Source: Schizophyllum amplum
Taxonomy: Eukaryota; Basidiomycota; Agaricomycetes; Agaricales; Schizophyllaceae
NCBI GenBank assembly: GCA_007026445.1
Contig: VDMD01000026.1
Span: 365,874 to 429,873 of the forward strand
Length of the DNA: 64,000 bases
Direction: 5' to 3'
Shown here: piece after piece, positions 34,491 to 47,388 of the stretch
Layout: each line of letters opens with the position of its first letter
Position numbering within the stretch: position 1 is the first letter of the stretch
Made by a program: the position numbers and the translations under genes
Notes under the pieces: generated by a model
Seen by the model: only the letters and a program-made list of their open reading frames with translations
Database searches by the model: none
What the model was told of the DNA's origin: nothing

Positions 34491-35205
34491 ACACATGGGC
34501 GCTTCGCAAGTTAAGCCTACCTAGTACCCTCAACTTGAACTTGAGCATGTGATTGAGGATGCGTCCCCAGTCGGGGCTCGCTCAACAGTAATCAGACAGG
34601 GGACTAGCAGCCTACTGCTGAATAGTAGCGGGCCCTGCCGTGAAACGGCCCTTCGCGAGTTATGTCGTACTAGTAAGTACTAAAGGGACGCATTGGCAGG
34701 CAGTGCGATCTATCACGTGAAAGTCAGCTGACTACCACGTATTCCGTTGGCTTTTTATTTTCGAAAATTCTCATCTTCCACCGTTTCCCTTTCTTCAGGC
34801 AAGCATGCAGAGAGAAATCCCCCGACAACACTCCAATCCTTAGCTAGATGGTCCTATAAGGTACAATATACACTTAAATGAGACATCACTTGCAGATTGA
34901 GCGCAGCAGACGACATCTTGCACGGCCTTTGAAACCCGCAGTGCAGAACCTTCAAGTGGCTCGTAGTCCGTTACTTCCGTGTAGAGTACAGACATGAGAG
35001 ATACACGAGCCTCAACTGCCTGCTACTCATGCAATAACTAGTATTACAACTTCAAGCAATCAAATCACATGACGCTGTGACAAAGCGCGTCACGCTGCTG
35101 CAGCGCAGCCCCCGAGAAGTTATTGTTGTTTCTTACCTTCCATCTCCCTCACGAATCGCCAAGAATCATTGCCCACTAAGACCTCTCCTTTATATCCTTG
35201 CCCAA
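34491..35205. other. Intergenic, no gene; PIL1 promoter at the right end
   Basis: No long ORF. The last 100 bp before 35206 (CTTACCTTCCATCTCCCTCACG) is a pyrimidine-rich fungal transcription-start region. Confidence 0.5.
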
Positions 35206-37997
35206 ATGTTCCGGAACGCGGCGACGAAGCTCGCCCACAACACAACTCTTCCCGCTCTGGCTGGAAACAAGGATCTGCGCCCCTTGCAGGATCTCATCCA
35301 TGCAGAGAAATCAGTCCTAATCTCGTATGTGTAATGCTCCCCATCTGCGCAAAAATTTGACGCCCGAGAAGATTGCAGAGGCTCAGTGTAGACATCAACA
35401 AGGCCGCGGAAGCGCTCCGAACATGGGGCTCAACAGAGGGGGAGGACCTGGGGGTGCGTGAATGCAGTTCCCCCTTTACAATGTACTGACCCATCGCAGG
35501 ATATCCTCGGGGCATCTACAAATCTCCTTTCCCACTTCTCCGCCGGCCTCTCGCAGTACGCATCGCACGAACACGCCATCCGCGATCACATGAAATCCAT
35601 CCGCACGAAGGAGGAAGCGCTAGACGATCTCAAGCGCCGTCGTAAGGCGGTCGTCTCGCGCGCCGATGCCGCGGAGAAGAAGCTCAACAAGATGGGCCCA
35701 GAGCACAAGAATCTCGCCATGCAGACGGAGCAGCTTAATCGCCTGCGAGACGAAATCCGCGGCATGGATTTCGACATTATGCGCGACGAGGCGGAGCTTG
35801 GCGACGCAAAGCGCAGCGTCACCAAAGCCTGGATGGCGCTCAAGTTCGGCGGGCTGCAGGAGTGCTGCGAACGGGGGGCGGTGCGTGTCAAGTGACGAGC
35901 CTGCCTGCGTGTACTCATACATCCCCCAGATAGCAGCTGACTTTGGGAAGAAGATCATATTTGTGAGTGACTTTGAGCTGCACAACACGACGAGACTGAC
36001 TGCGTGCTAGGAAATTCCCGAGATCGAAACCCAGCCCGGATACCCGCGCCCCATGTACCACGGACACCAGGACGTCGAGCGTCACATCAACGATGCACTC
36101 CGCGCGCTGTCCACCGTCCAATTCTCCACCTCGCCCAGCGGCCAGCCAGTGCGCCCTGCTCCCGAGCTGCTCCCACCCCCGGCCATCGGCGGGCACTTCC
36201 TCGACTCGACCGCGGACTCGATCGCTTCGACGCCCACATCCACCTACCCGCCCCCGACACCGTTCTCTCCCAATGCATCTGGGTTCCGTCCGCCCGACGG
36301 ACCACCGCCCGGATTCCCAACGGCGCAATACGACCAACCTTCGCGTGCCGTGGACGACTTCGGTGTGCGAATCGGCCCCATGGGACCGCGGGAGTCCTTC
36401 CAAGGACCGCGATACAACACAGTGCCCGCAAAGGGCTCCGGCGCATATGACGGTCTTCCCCACGGCGGCGGCTTCCTGGACGGCCCACCGCGGCTCAGCA
36501 CTCAGGATGAGGGTGATTCGTTCGCGGCTAGCATCTCGGAGGCGCTGGATCGCAAGAGCGGCGAGCAGCACCGGCCGACTGGGTACACGCCGCCCAGTGC
36601 ACCGCCGGGTGCGATGCCGGCGCAACCGCCCTCAGGCGCGGAGCAGGGCTTGGGCAACCCTTGGCAGGACACGCCTTCGCGCAACGACCGCCCTGTGTCG
36701 ACGGTTTCCGGCGAGGGGCTGGCTTACATGGCCAGCGGGGACGAGCTGGACCAGAAGGAGCATGATCACGTCAAGTTTGAAGATGCAACTGATATCGATA
36801 GCGGCCGGCATTCGTGTAAGTAGCACGACCTTGCATATGCCCTCGTACGCGCTGACACCCTTCGCAGCCTTACACGATCCGCGGGATCAAGCCTTTCCGC
36901 CAATTTCGTCTTCGCCCAAGCGCGTGCCGCCTCCGCAGATTGACCCCATCGAAGACGAGGCCGCGCTGAACGCCGCAGCCGCTCGCGAAGTGGAGCGCGA
37001 GCTGAACTCCCTGCATTTCAGTCCGCCTCCTTCGGCCCATACCCCGCTGCCACCTCCAGTGCTGTCGCCCTCAAAGGTGCCCCAGTTACCACCGGTAGCC
37101 CCACTCGCGAATGCGGCCGCCCGCGCACAGCAATCGCCTCCCCAATCTCCCATGGACAACAGGTTTGCGGCAGGCAGCCGCCGCGGCAGTATGGAGAAGC
37201 GTGGCACGGCCGGCATGTATGGGAGTGGCAGCAGGCGCGGCAGCATGGACGATCGGGGCAGCATGGACGCACCCAGACTGTCCGCGGAAGTTCCGCCGCC
37301 TATATATACCCCCGCGCAGTCGTACGCGCGCAATCAGCGGGACTCGCTCTCGCTGTCGACGGATGCCCCGCGCCCTCTGACGGACGAGCCCGCGCCCGTG
37401 TCGCCAGCCGAGGCGTTGCCGCTGCCGACCCTGCCGGGATCTCCCCGTATCACCTCGCCCTCTCCTCTGGCCTCTCCACTGGCTTCCCCGCTTACGCGGC
37501 CCAGCTTCCCGTCGGAGCCCGGCCGGCCAGCGTCGCCGCTCGCGAGCTTCCGCACCGCACCCGACTACCCGCGCAGCCTCGCTAACGCGCGCTCGAACTC
37601 GTCGCTCGCGTCTGCCACGACGACGCCTGCGGGCGGCGCGCGCACGATCTCCGCTGCTGCTTTCAAGAGGCCGCGTCCGGAGGGGGCGGTGGCGGACACG
37701 AGCCCGCTGCATTTGCGCAAGCGCGGCGCGAGCGGGACGGCGACGCCGCCGCCGCCACCGTCCGCGTTTGGCGTGAGTCCGAGCTCGGCCACGTTTGGAC
37801 GGTCTGTGAGCCAGGGTGCGCCCGGGGGTGACTCGGACGCGCCGCAAATCCCGCCTGTTGGTGGAGGGGAGGACGACGACTTTGATTATATCGGGGCGTA
37901 TGGGGGTCCGGAGGGGGATAGGACCCAAGGAAGTCAAGGCCGAGGGGGCTACGGAGAGGGTCGGTTTGCGACGAACCTGGATGATGGGCTGCGTTGA
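35206..37997 (+). CDS. PIL1: Eisosome core protein Pil1/Lsp1 family (BAR-like)
   Basis: It scaffolds eisosomes, the furrow-shaped plasma-membrane domains that bind PI(4,5)P2. Exons: 35206-35324, 35372-35453, 35500-35880, 35930-35962, 36011-36815 and 36868-37997. The PIL domain covers exons 1-5: ALAGNKDLRPLQDLIHAEKS, LSVDINKAAEALRTWGSTEG, DILGASTNLLSHFSAGLSQY, HMKSIRTKEEALDDLKRRRK and FDIMRDEAELGDAKR, all coiled-coil BAR-like helices. The remaining half is Pro/Ser/Ala-rich and disordered, with repeated RRGSM (Arg-rich phosphosite-like), ending GRFATNLDDGLR. Yeast Pil1 is about 340 residues; this one is roughly twice as long, as is usual in basidiomycetes. The RRGSM sites suggest kinase control, but this is inference. 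Confidence 0.92.
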
Positions 37998-38292
37998 GGA
38001 CTTGAGGAAGATGAATAGGAGGATCCGGGCTACTTAAGGTAATATCGAACGTTATAATTCTGTCCTTTGGACATTCTAGTTACTGGCGTGGCACCTGTAC
38101 AGTACCGAATGGAAGTTTGCATTGGTCAGCCTTGATGCAGCTGATTCTCAGAGTCAGACGACAGACTGAGACAAGTCGAACATGGGTCACGTGCCATCCG
38201 GACAGTGCCGTATGGGCAGCCGACGCGCCCCGAAGATCCGGAGCTGAGGATTCAGCAGAGTTTTGCTCAGCTTTTGTTTGCTTTACACCGTG

Positions 38293-40292
<2,000 letters not shown>

Positions 40293-40563
40293 TGAGCTGC
40301 GAAGCTTCATTAGTCTGATCCGTTGGCGTTGAGAAAGTGCAACGTCGCTGTTGAGCGAGGTCAGCGAGACGGACAGGAGGCACGTGCCGCGTTTACCTCA
40401 ACTTTACCCCGTGGGGTCTGGGAGTTGGAGGCTGCTGACCACAACCTGACCGCAACAGTGAAGCCCTGACGGAAACGTGTTCTTCTTCGCTTGTATCCTT
40501 GAGTCCATCCTCAGGCCTAGCACGTCAACATCACGTAGTCCTGCGCTGCAGCTCACTGGCTAC

Positions 40564-43194
40564 ATGATTTCCTCTCGCCGTTTGAGTCTGCGATCTCGGA
40601 CGGTCGTTCATGGAGTACAGACCAGCATCCGATCAACGTACCGGGAGTTGCTGCAGACGCGGCCCCTCAATCTTTCCGCGGTAGAAGGCTCCGTTGAGCC
40701 ACCTCTTGACGAGAGGACGCTTCCTGCCTATTTCTCTCAGGAAACTCTGGCAAAGCACAGCACGCGCCCAGCCCTCGTCTGCCGGCAGGAACGTCCTCGC
40801 GCGCATGCGGGCCCTCCTTCGCGGAATATGGGCATCCAGACGCACTTGGCTTGGGACTTCGAAGAATTCGACCGGCACATCAAGGCCCTGGCGAGAGGGC
40901 TGCTCGAGATGGGCGTTAATCCTGGTGACCGGGTCGCAGTAATAATGGGGAACAACAGGTACGATTTCCATACTTGAGCCGGGGAGCATTGCGGCCTTAT
41001 GGCCGCTTGTCAGCTCCTACGCGATGTTGCAATGGGCTTGCGCGAGTATCGGTGCGATCTTGGTTACCATAAACCCGGCGTACAGAATCAATGAGCTGGT
41101 GAGTCGTGTCCCTTCTTGCAGTCGCCCGCACCAGATTTGAGAACTGTACCTTGACAGATAGAGACGCTGAATGCGGTTGGCGTCAAGCATCTTGTATGCG
41201 TACCTCGCATTCGCTCGTCAGCATACTTGGACATGCTCTCGAAGGCCGCGCCTGGTCTGCCTAACTCGCGCCCGGGCGAGATATGCGATCCTAGGCTTCC
41301 GGAGCTACGCAACCTCATCGTGGTGGATAATAAAGATGAGTTTCGGACGGAGGTCGACCGGTTAGACATCAAGAGCGCAGTCGACTGGAGAGAGATTATG
41401 GCCTGGCGCGACGACTCGCAAGAAGAGAAACGTCGACGCCTCCTGGAGTCTTCGTTGAAGAAAGACGATGTGATCAATCTACAGTTCACTAGGTAAGCGT
41501 CGCGCCAGACTGTCATTGTAGCGACTTACCATACGACAAGTGGCACAACCGGTTCTCCCAAAGCTGTTTCGGTAAGCAAAAGAAGCCGCTTGGTAGCGCG
41601 GGAGCCCTGACGAAACTCAACGCATAGCTGACGCACCATAATCTGCTCAACAACGGTATCTCTGTGGGCCGCTGCATGAACCTTACAAACGCCGACATCC
41701 TATGTGAGCGGTATCTTCATCTACTGGTGTCGTTTCATAACCTTCTTGCGCAGGCAACGTACCGCCATTGTTCCACTGTTTTGATGAGTAGCATTGTGAC
41801 AGTCAACAGGATTTGTGCAGCTTACCTCGCTTTAGATACGCCTTGTCCTCGGCAACCTCGCAGCATGGACGCACGGGGCTTGCATTGTCTATCCGTCGCC
41901 TTTGTTTGACCCGTCAGCCATCGTTGATGCGGTCATTCAAGAGCGTTGTACTGCTCTTCATGGGGTGCCCACGCACTTCCTCGGTGTACTGTCTGAGGTT
42001 GACCGAAGGAGGAGCGAAGGCGAGAGGGTGGATCTGCGCCACTTGAGGTATGGCGATCAGTGTGCCTCGAACTCGTCTGGAATGTTGGGATGCTAACAAG
42101 AAACTAGGACAGGAATAGCTGCCGGCTCGTCCATCCCCATTGACCTCATGAGGCGGCTGATTGAGAAGATGAACTTGCGCCAGTTGACGAATGCGTATGG
42201 GATGAGTGAGTGGCTTGAAATAAGCATCTAAGAATAAAGCTGATCGCTTATAGCGGAGACGAGGTGATTTTCGTCCAGTCGAGGAGTCACAAGCCCGCGC
42301 ATAACATGACTGTATTCCAGCCCCGTCTCGTTCCAGACCGTGACGGACGACCCGGTCCACAAGCGAGTGGAGACAGTCGGGAGGGTCCAACCACACGTCA
42401 AGGCGAAGGTCGTCGACAGCAATGGCGATGTTGTACCAGTCAACACCCCAGGACAGCTCATTGTTAGCGGCTACCTTTTACAGAAAGGGTCAGTCAGCGT
42501 GCTAGATCCGTGTTTAGATTCGACACTGACCCGATACCTTCAAGGTACTGGAAGGACGAAGCACAGACATCTGCCGTAATGCAGCGAGAGGCAGATGGTA
42601 CCGTCTGGATGCATACCGGCGATGAAGCGATCATGGACGAAGAAGGGTATCTGCGTAGTGAGTCTGTTCGGACCGAGTCGCCGTCGCCGCTGTGCTAAAA
42701 ACCTCGACAGTCGTAGGACGGATCAAGGATATCATCATCCGGGGCGGCGAGGTAAGCAGTACTAACCATCAACAAACCGGAAGAAACGGCTTACCTGGGA
42801 ACAGAACCTCTTCCCCGTCCAAATCGAGAATGCTCTCACCTCACACCCCGGCATTCGCGAGGCAGCCGCCATCGCGGTGCCAGATCAGCGCTATGGCGAG
42901 GTTGTAGGCGCATGGATAGTGAGGGAGCCCGGGACCGCCGTGTCACAAGCTGAAGTGCGACGCGCCGTGGCAGACACAATGAATCCTCAGGCGAGTACAT
43001 CTCGTGCGTATCATCCAATGTGTTTTGGCTGACTGAGATTCTTCTGGTAGAATGCGCCCGCATGGGTCTGGTTCACGGGAGAAGACGGCGTCGCCAAGGA
43101 GCTGCCAAAAACTGCGAGTGGGAAGGTGCAAAAACATATCCTGAGAAGATGGAGTAAGCCTTTGGTACAGCAAAAAATTGGACGAATCCCGTAA
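40564..43194 (+). CDS. Acyl-CoA synthetase (AMP-binding family), N-terminal targeting peptide
   Basis: It activates a fatty or other carboxylic acid to acyl-CoA via acyl-AMP; by sequence it is of the ACSF2-like medium-chain type. More than ten exons. Core motifs: the P-loop SGTTGSPKAVSLTH (spliced across 41494-41541), VPPLFHCF, AYGMTETSPVSF, HTGDEAIMDEEGYLRIVGR, IRGGENLFPVQIEN (hinge), and PKTASGKVQK with the catalytic Lys. The start at 40564 gives an Arg-rich leader (SSRRLSLRSRT) suggesting mitochondrial import; an in-frame Met exists at 40477. Two oddities: after VPPLFHCF (41783) no GT donor is present where one is needed (ATGAGT instead), and the last intron uses a GC donor (CAG|GCGAGT near 42990). 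The 3' end lies only 105 bp from the converging esterase gene. Confidence 0.88.
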
Positions 43195-43298
43195 TTTTGA
43201 ATGATGATGTGTGGCCAAACGTCGATACCATCCCTAACAATCCATTATACCGTAAACAAACGCATGCGATTAGAACTAAAAATGTGCCACAATACCTC

Positions 43299-45349
43299 CT
43301 ACTGCGTCACACAGGAAGACGACGGTGCAACTCCTTCTCCTGGAAGTAACGCCGCCAACTTCATATCTTGATCCCAACGCGCATCCTCCGTCCAGCCGAT
43401 CGAACGGTCCTCCTTCAATGTAAGTTTTTCCTTGATCTTCCGACATGGCTTGCCCGTGATCTCGACCTCTTTGAGGGCTTCGTCCACACTATCGAGCCAC
43501 TTGCGAGCAATGGCCTTGTGCTCGTCTGTCAAGCGCGGCTCTCGGAAAGCCCACAAGCATCGGTCGCTGCCGTGCGTCACGTAGCCTGCAGCTCCTGGTC
43601 AACACATCCGAACGACCCTGCTGAACCGCCACTGACCGAGCTTTCGCGTCCCCTCCGGTGCCCACCGCACCTCATATCTCACCACCGGAAAATCCGCGTT
43701 CACGAGATCCCGATGCAACAGCCGCACCGGCACATGCACCTGCCCCGCGCACAATATCTCGCCAAACAGCCGCGCCGCATCCTCCGACGGCGCATCCTCA
43801 GGCAGCGTGCGCCACAGGCTCATCATCCGGTCGACGAGGTCGTCCGCGTAGTAGCGCCGCAGGTTCGGCGCGATGTCTGCGGGGCCGGCGATAGGGTGTG
43901 CGATGCTGTAGAGGTACCACTCGTCCGCGGTGTCGCCGAGGAGGATGGAGCGGACGCCCTTGGCGCGGAGGGCGCGGGCGAGCTCGCCACTGCGCTGCCA
44001 TGCCATAGGGTCGGACGCCATGGAGTCGGACGCCGTGGAGTTGGAGGGCGCGGGCAGCCATGGCGGGGCGAGGCAGCCGCGGTAGGTGCCATGCTCGGTG
44101 CCGACGGCGTCAGTCTCGATGACGTGGGTGATGCGCTCGGCGGGGACGCGCGCTGAGTCGCGGAGGGAGGGCAGGGTGTCCGGCGACGCGGGGTCCAGGT
44201 CGAGGGCAGAGCAGAGGGCAGCGTACTGCGCGCGGAGCTCGGCGGGTGTCTTGGGGATTGTCCTACAGAGGCGTAAGCCGGAGCCTAGACTTCATGTTGC
44301 TGACAACGTACATGATTGCATTTGATTGCAAGACCGCAGACTGGAAAGGCGCCATCACCCCATCCGGTAGATGGGAGACGTGATGCAGAATCTGGTGAAC
44401 GGAATGTCCTCCCGCGGAAAGGCCGGTTATGCGAATATCGCTAGGATCGCCTGGAGGGTAATCATTGGGTATCACGCTGAGGAACACACGCTCGAGATAC
44501 TCACCACCGAAAGCTTCGATATTGTCTCTGATCCACTCAAGGGCGAGATACTGGTCCATGAAGCCATAGTTTCCGTGCAGGTCCGGCTCGTCAGAGGCAA
44601 GGAATCCGAAGGCGGACAGGCGGTAGCCAATGTTAACCCAGACTTCGGAGCGCTCCGCAGAAATATACTGCGGCTGCGACATCAAGCTATGGGGCGAGCC
44701 GAATTGGAGAAAGCTGGGCAATTCTATGATCAGGTATCTTTGAGGGATATACGAGCTAGACGTACCCTCCGTGAATGTAGACGCGGACTGGGAAGCCGGT
44801 CTTAATTGGAAAGTCGGGCGGGCATGCGATGTTGACGAAGAGACTATCTCGGGAATGAGCATCTGGACCCTTACAATGGCTTTTGCTTACGGGTTCTCGG
44901 ACGGGTTTCCAAGGCCGACCTTGTCCTCGAACGGGAGTGCTACACGACAGTCAGGACCGTAATAACGGTATATCCCACTTTGTGAAGACGCACATCCGGC
45001 CTGGCCGTCATTCTTTGGCTGAGCAGCATCTAAGACCACATAAATACGTGTTCAACATGCAGTATGAAAGTCGCATACAAGTCTTTTCGTGTATGTAGTC
45101 CTTATCTTCGTAGACATAATCTGCTGGCAGGGGCTTTGGGTCTTCAAAGCGGCTCGGAGGGAGCCCACAGGGAACCTCTGAAGATGGCGTTAGTAGCGGT
45201 TCACCTGCATTCTAAGACGTGCGGCGCAGACCAAGAAAGACAGCAGCGCCATTCAAAGCTCGTCCTCCGGTGACTTTACCGTGCTTGGTCTCAACGCTGA
45301 CGCGAGCGCCGGTCTGAACAAGCTCCTCCGGCAAGTGAGCGTCCTTCAT
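43299..45349 (-). CDS. Type-B carboxylesterase / lipase family
   Basis: Alpha/beta-hydrolase that cleaves carboxylic esters. Seven exons (minus): 45232-45349, 45079-45177, 44891-45029, 44766-44843, 44312-44713, 43637-44262 and 43299-43585; all joins keep frame. Family blocks: VETKHGKVTGGRALNG, RFEDPKPLPADYVYEDKDYI, NDGQAGCASSQSG, GFPVRVYIHGG (oxyanion-hole HGG), SEVWVNIGYRLSAFGFLAS, NYGFMDQYLALEWIRDNIEAFGG, nucleophile elbow GLSAGGHSV (catalytic Ser) and a C-terminal VTHGSDRCLWAF supplying the His. It begins MKDAHLPEELVQTG with no signal peptide, so it is probably intracellular. VFLEVPCGLPP replaces the usual GIPYA-type block. It shares a 450-bp divergent promoter region with the basic protein gene. 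Confidence 0.9.
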
Positions 45350-45802
45350 TTGGGTAGGACCGTGAGGACGATAGAGATGACGGTAGGAAGAAGAGATGGT
45401 GAAGGAACTGAGGGAAAAGCTAGAGTTCTTATCAGGCGGGAAGTCGGATTAGAGCTGCTGAACACAGCGCCACGTCGCCGTCGGCAAGGATGAGCTCCGA
45501 GTGGCTCTGTGAAGATATATATTGAGGTGAACATGCTACTTATATCGAGAAATCTTCGTCCAGCGCGTCAAAAAGTATTGACAAGAACCCTTCGATGATG
45601 GACGTTCAAACGTTCAAGTTGAAGTTGAAGTTGCAACGCCGATTCGGCTCGGCCAATCGCCGGCCGTCGAATTGACGTCATTACAGTTGATCACGTGGAC
45701 GCGATTGGTGGGAAACCAAACAAGTTGTTGTCAACTATTTTGGCTCGACGCGTTCTTGTTCCAAACATCCATCTTCTCCCCCCAAGTCCCCTCAAATCAA
45801 AA

Positions 45803-46614
45803 ATGCCCCCTCGCAAAGCCCCCGCCGCTACCGAAGGTGACGCTCCCGAGCCACGCCGCTCGTCGCGCATCAAGGAGCAGCCCAAGCCCGTCGAAGCCCC
45901 CGCCCCCGCTCCCGCGAAGAAAGCCGCGAAGCCTCGTGCCAAGAAGGCCGACGCTACCGAGGGGGAAGACGCGGAGAAGCCCAAGTCCGGGAGGGGGCGC
46001 AAGCGCAAGGAGCCCGAGACCAACGGCGACGCCGCAGACGAGCCCGCCGCGAAGAAGGTGTGTTATCGAACCCTATACGATCGCAGCGCCACCCGCTGAC
46101 CTGGTCCGTGCGCCGCCCCCCTAGAGCAAGCCGGCGAGCAAGGCGAAGCCCGCGTCGAAGGCCAAGCCCGCGAGCAAGGCCGCCGCTGCCGAGAAGCCCG
46201 CAAGCAAGGCGGCCAAGCCGGCGTCGAAGGCGTCTGTCAAACCCGCGTCGCGCTCCTCGGTGAAGCCGGCGTCGAAGGCGAGCGCGAAGCCCGCCTCCCG
46301 TGCCGCGTCTGCGAAGCCCGCTTCCCGCGCTGCGTCCGCGAAGCCCCCCTCGCGTGCCGCGTCGAAGAAGCCTGCGTCTCGCGCTGGGTCGAAGAAGCCC
46401 GAGTCCAAGGTGCGTCGTCCCCCCTATTGGTTTTGAACAAGGGGCTAACCTGACCTTAGGTTGGAGCTGTTGAGGGCCAGGAGGGTCCCAAGATTGACGA
46501 GACCATCGCCGAGGAGGCCGAAGAGGAACTGCAGGCCGAGGACGCCACCGCCCCGGTATACGTCATTCCCTACATTTTCGGGCGCTGTACTGATCCTTCA
46601 CACAGGCGTCCTAA
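45803..46614 (+). CDS. Small basic Lys/Ala/Ser/Pro-repeat protein, probably nuclear
   Basis: Three coding exons (45803-46057, 46125-46409, 46460-46555) and a two-codon last exon (46606-46614). The N-terminus MPPRKAPAATEGD with RRSSRIKEQPK and GRGRKRKEPET is like AT-hook/HMGA or linker-histone tails. Exon 2 is a run of about fourteen (A/V)KPASK/KPASR repeats. The C-terminus is acidic (DETIAEEAEEELQAED). There is no globular domain. A DNA- or chromatin-binding role is inferred from composition only. The repeats make it hypervariable and prone to indels. Divergent from the carboxylesterase gene. Confidence 0.75.
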
Positions 46615-47388
46615 TATCGCTAATCAACAGCTGAACCATGGATGCGCACGGTCCGAACATAGATCTGGTTTTATGTCGTCCCTGCTGTTCATGCCGATGG
46701 CTTCTGTGACTGCCATGCCGTTGGCTTTCGTCGTGCCGTGTCGCTTCGCTGGCTTTTGTCGTGTCGTCGCCTTTTATTGTGTCGTGCTTTCCTCTGCGTT
46801 TGATTTATTCTTTGTATGAAGAGGTCATCGTTTCGCTCGTTGTGGGCTTGGCCGACTCCTTCGCCTTTTGCTAGTACACGCTTGGATTCTTATAATCCTG
46901 CGTTGCGCGTTTGACGTTCTTGTACTTATATTCTGAATGACCTTCTAAATCCTCACAACAGGTTTCAGGCCTGCAGTCTCTGGTCTTGCGTAAGAATATG
47001 TTCGATCGCTTTCGTGAGTGTTCAACGCTCATTTGACGTCTTCCTTCCATCGCTCTCCTCAGGTTCTCGCCTATAGCTAAGGATGATTATCGCAACTTCA
47101 AGCCTGGCCGGCCCGCCTGCAGCATCAAACGCTCCCCGTTCACACCATGCTCCGCGACGTCAGGCCATTTGATCGTCTTCTACAGTCCTGCGCCCAGCCT
47201 GCGCCTGTGTTCGACGCACGGTCGGCTTTGGGATAATTTGATGCGCCTGCCGTTACCGGGAACATGCTCGACAACCGTGCCATCTGACCTGCGGATTGTT
47301 GCTCTTCGCGGTCACCTGTGTTTCTCTCGGACCGCTATGGGGACCCCAACGTCGCCGCGGCCCCTGTTGATAAAACGGCAGCGATGAT
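46615..47388. other. 3' UTR and GH115 promoter region
   Basis: 46640-46830 is a C/T- and GTCGTG-rich 3' UTR-like stretch. The rest shows no gene. An upstream start exon for the GH115 gene may be hidden here (see that entry). Confidence 0.5.

Noticed and set aside
37086..37937. 283-residue minus-strand Arg-rich ORF
   Set aside because: Shadow of the Pro/Ser-rich tail of PIL1.
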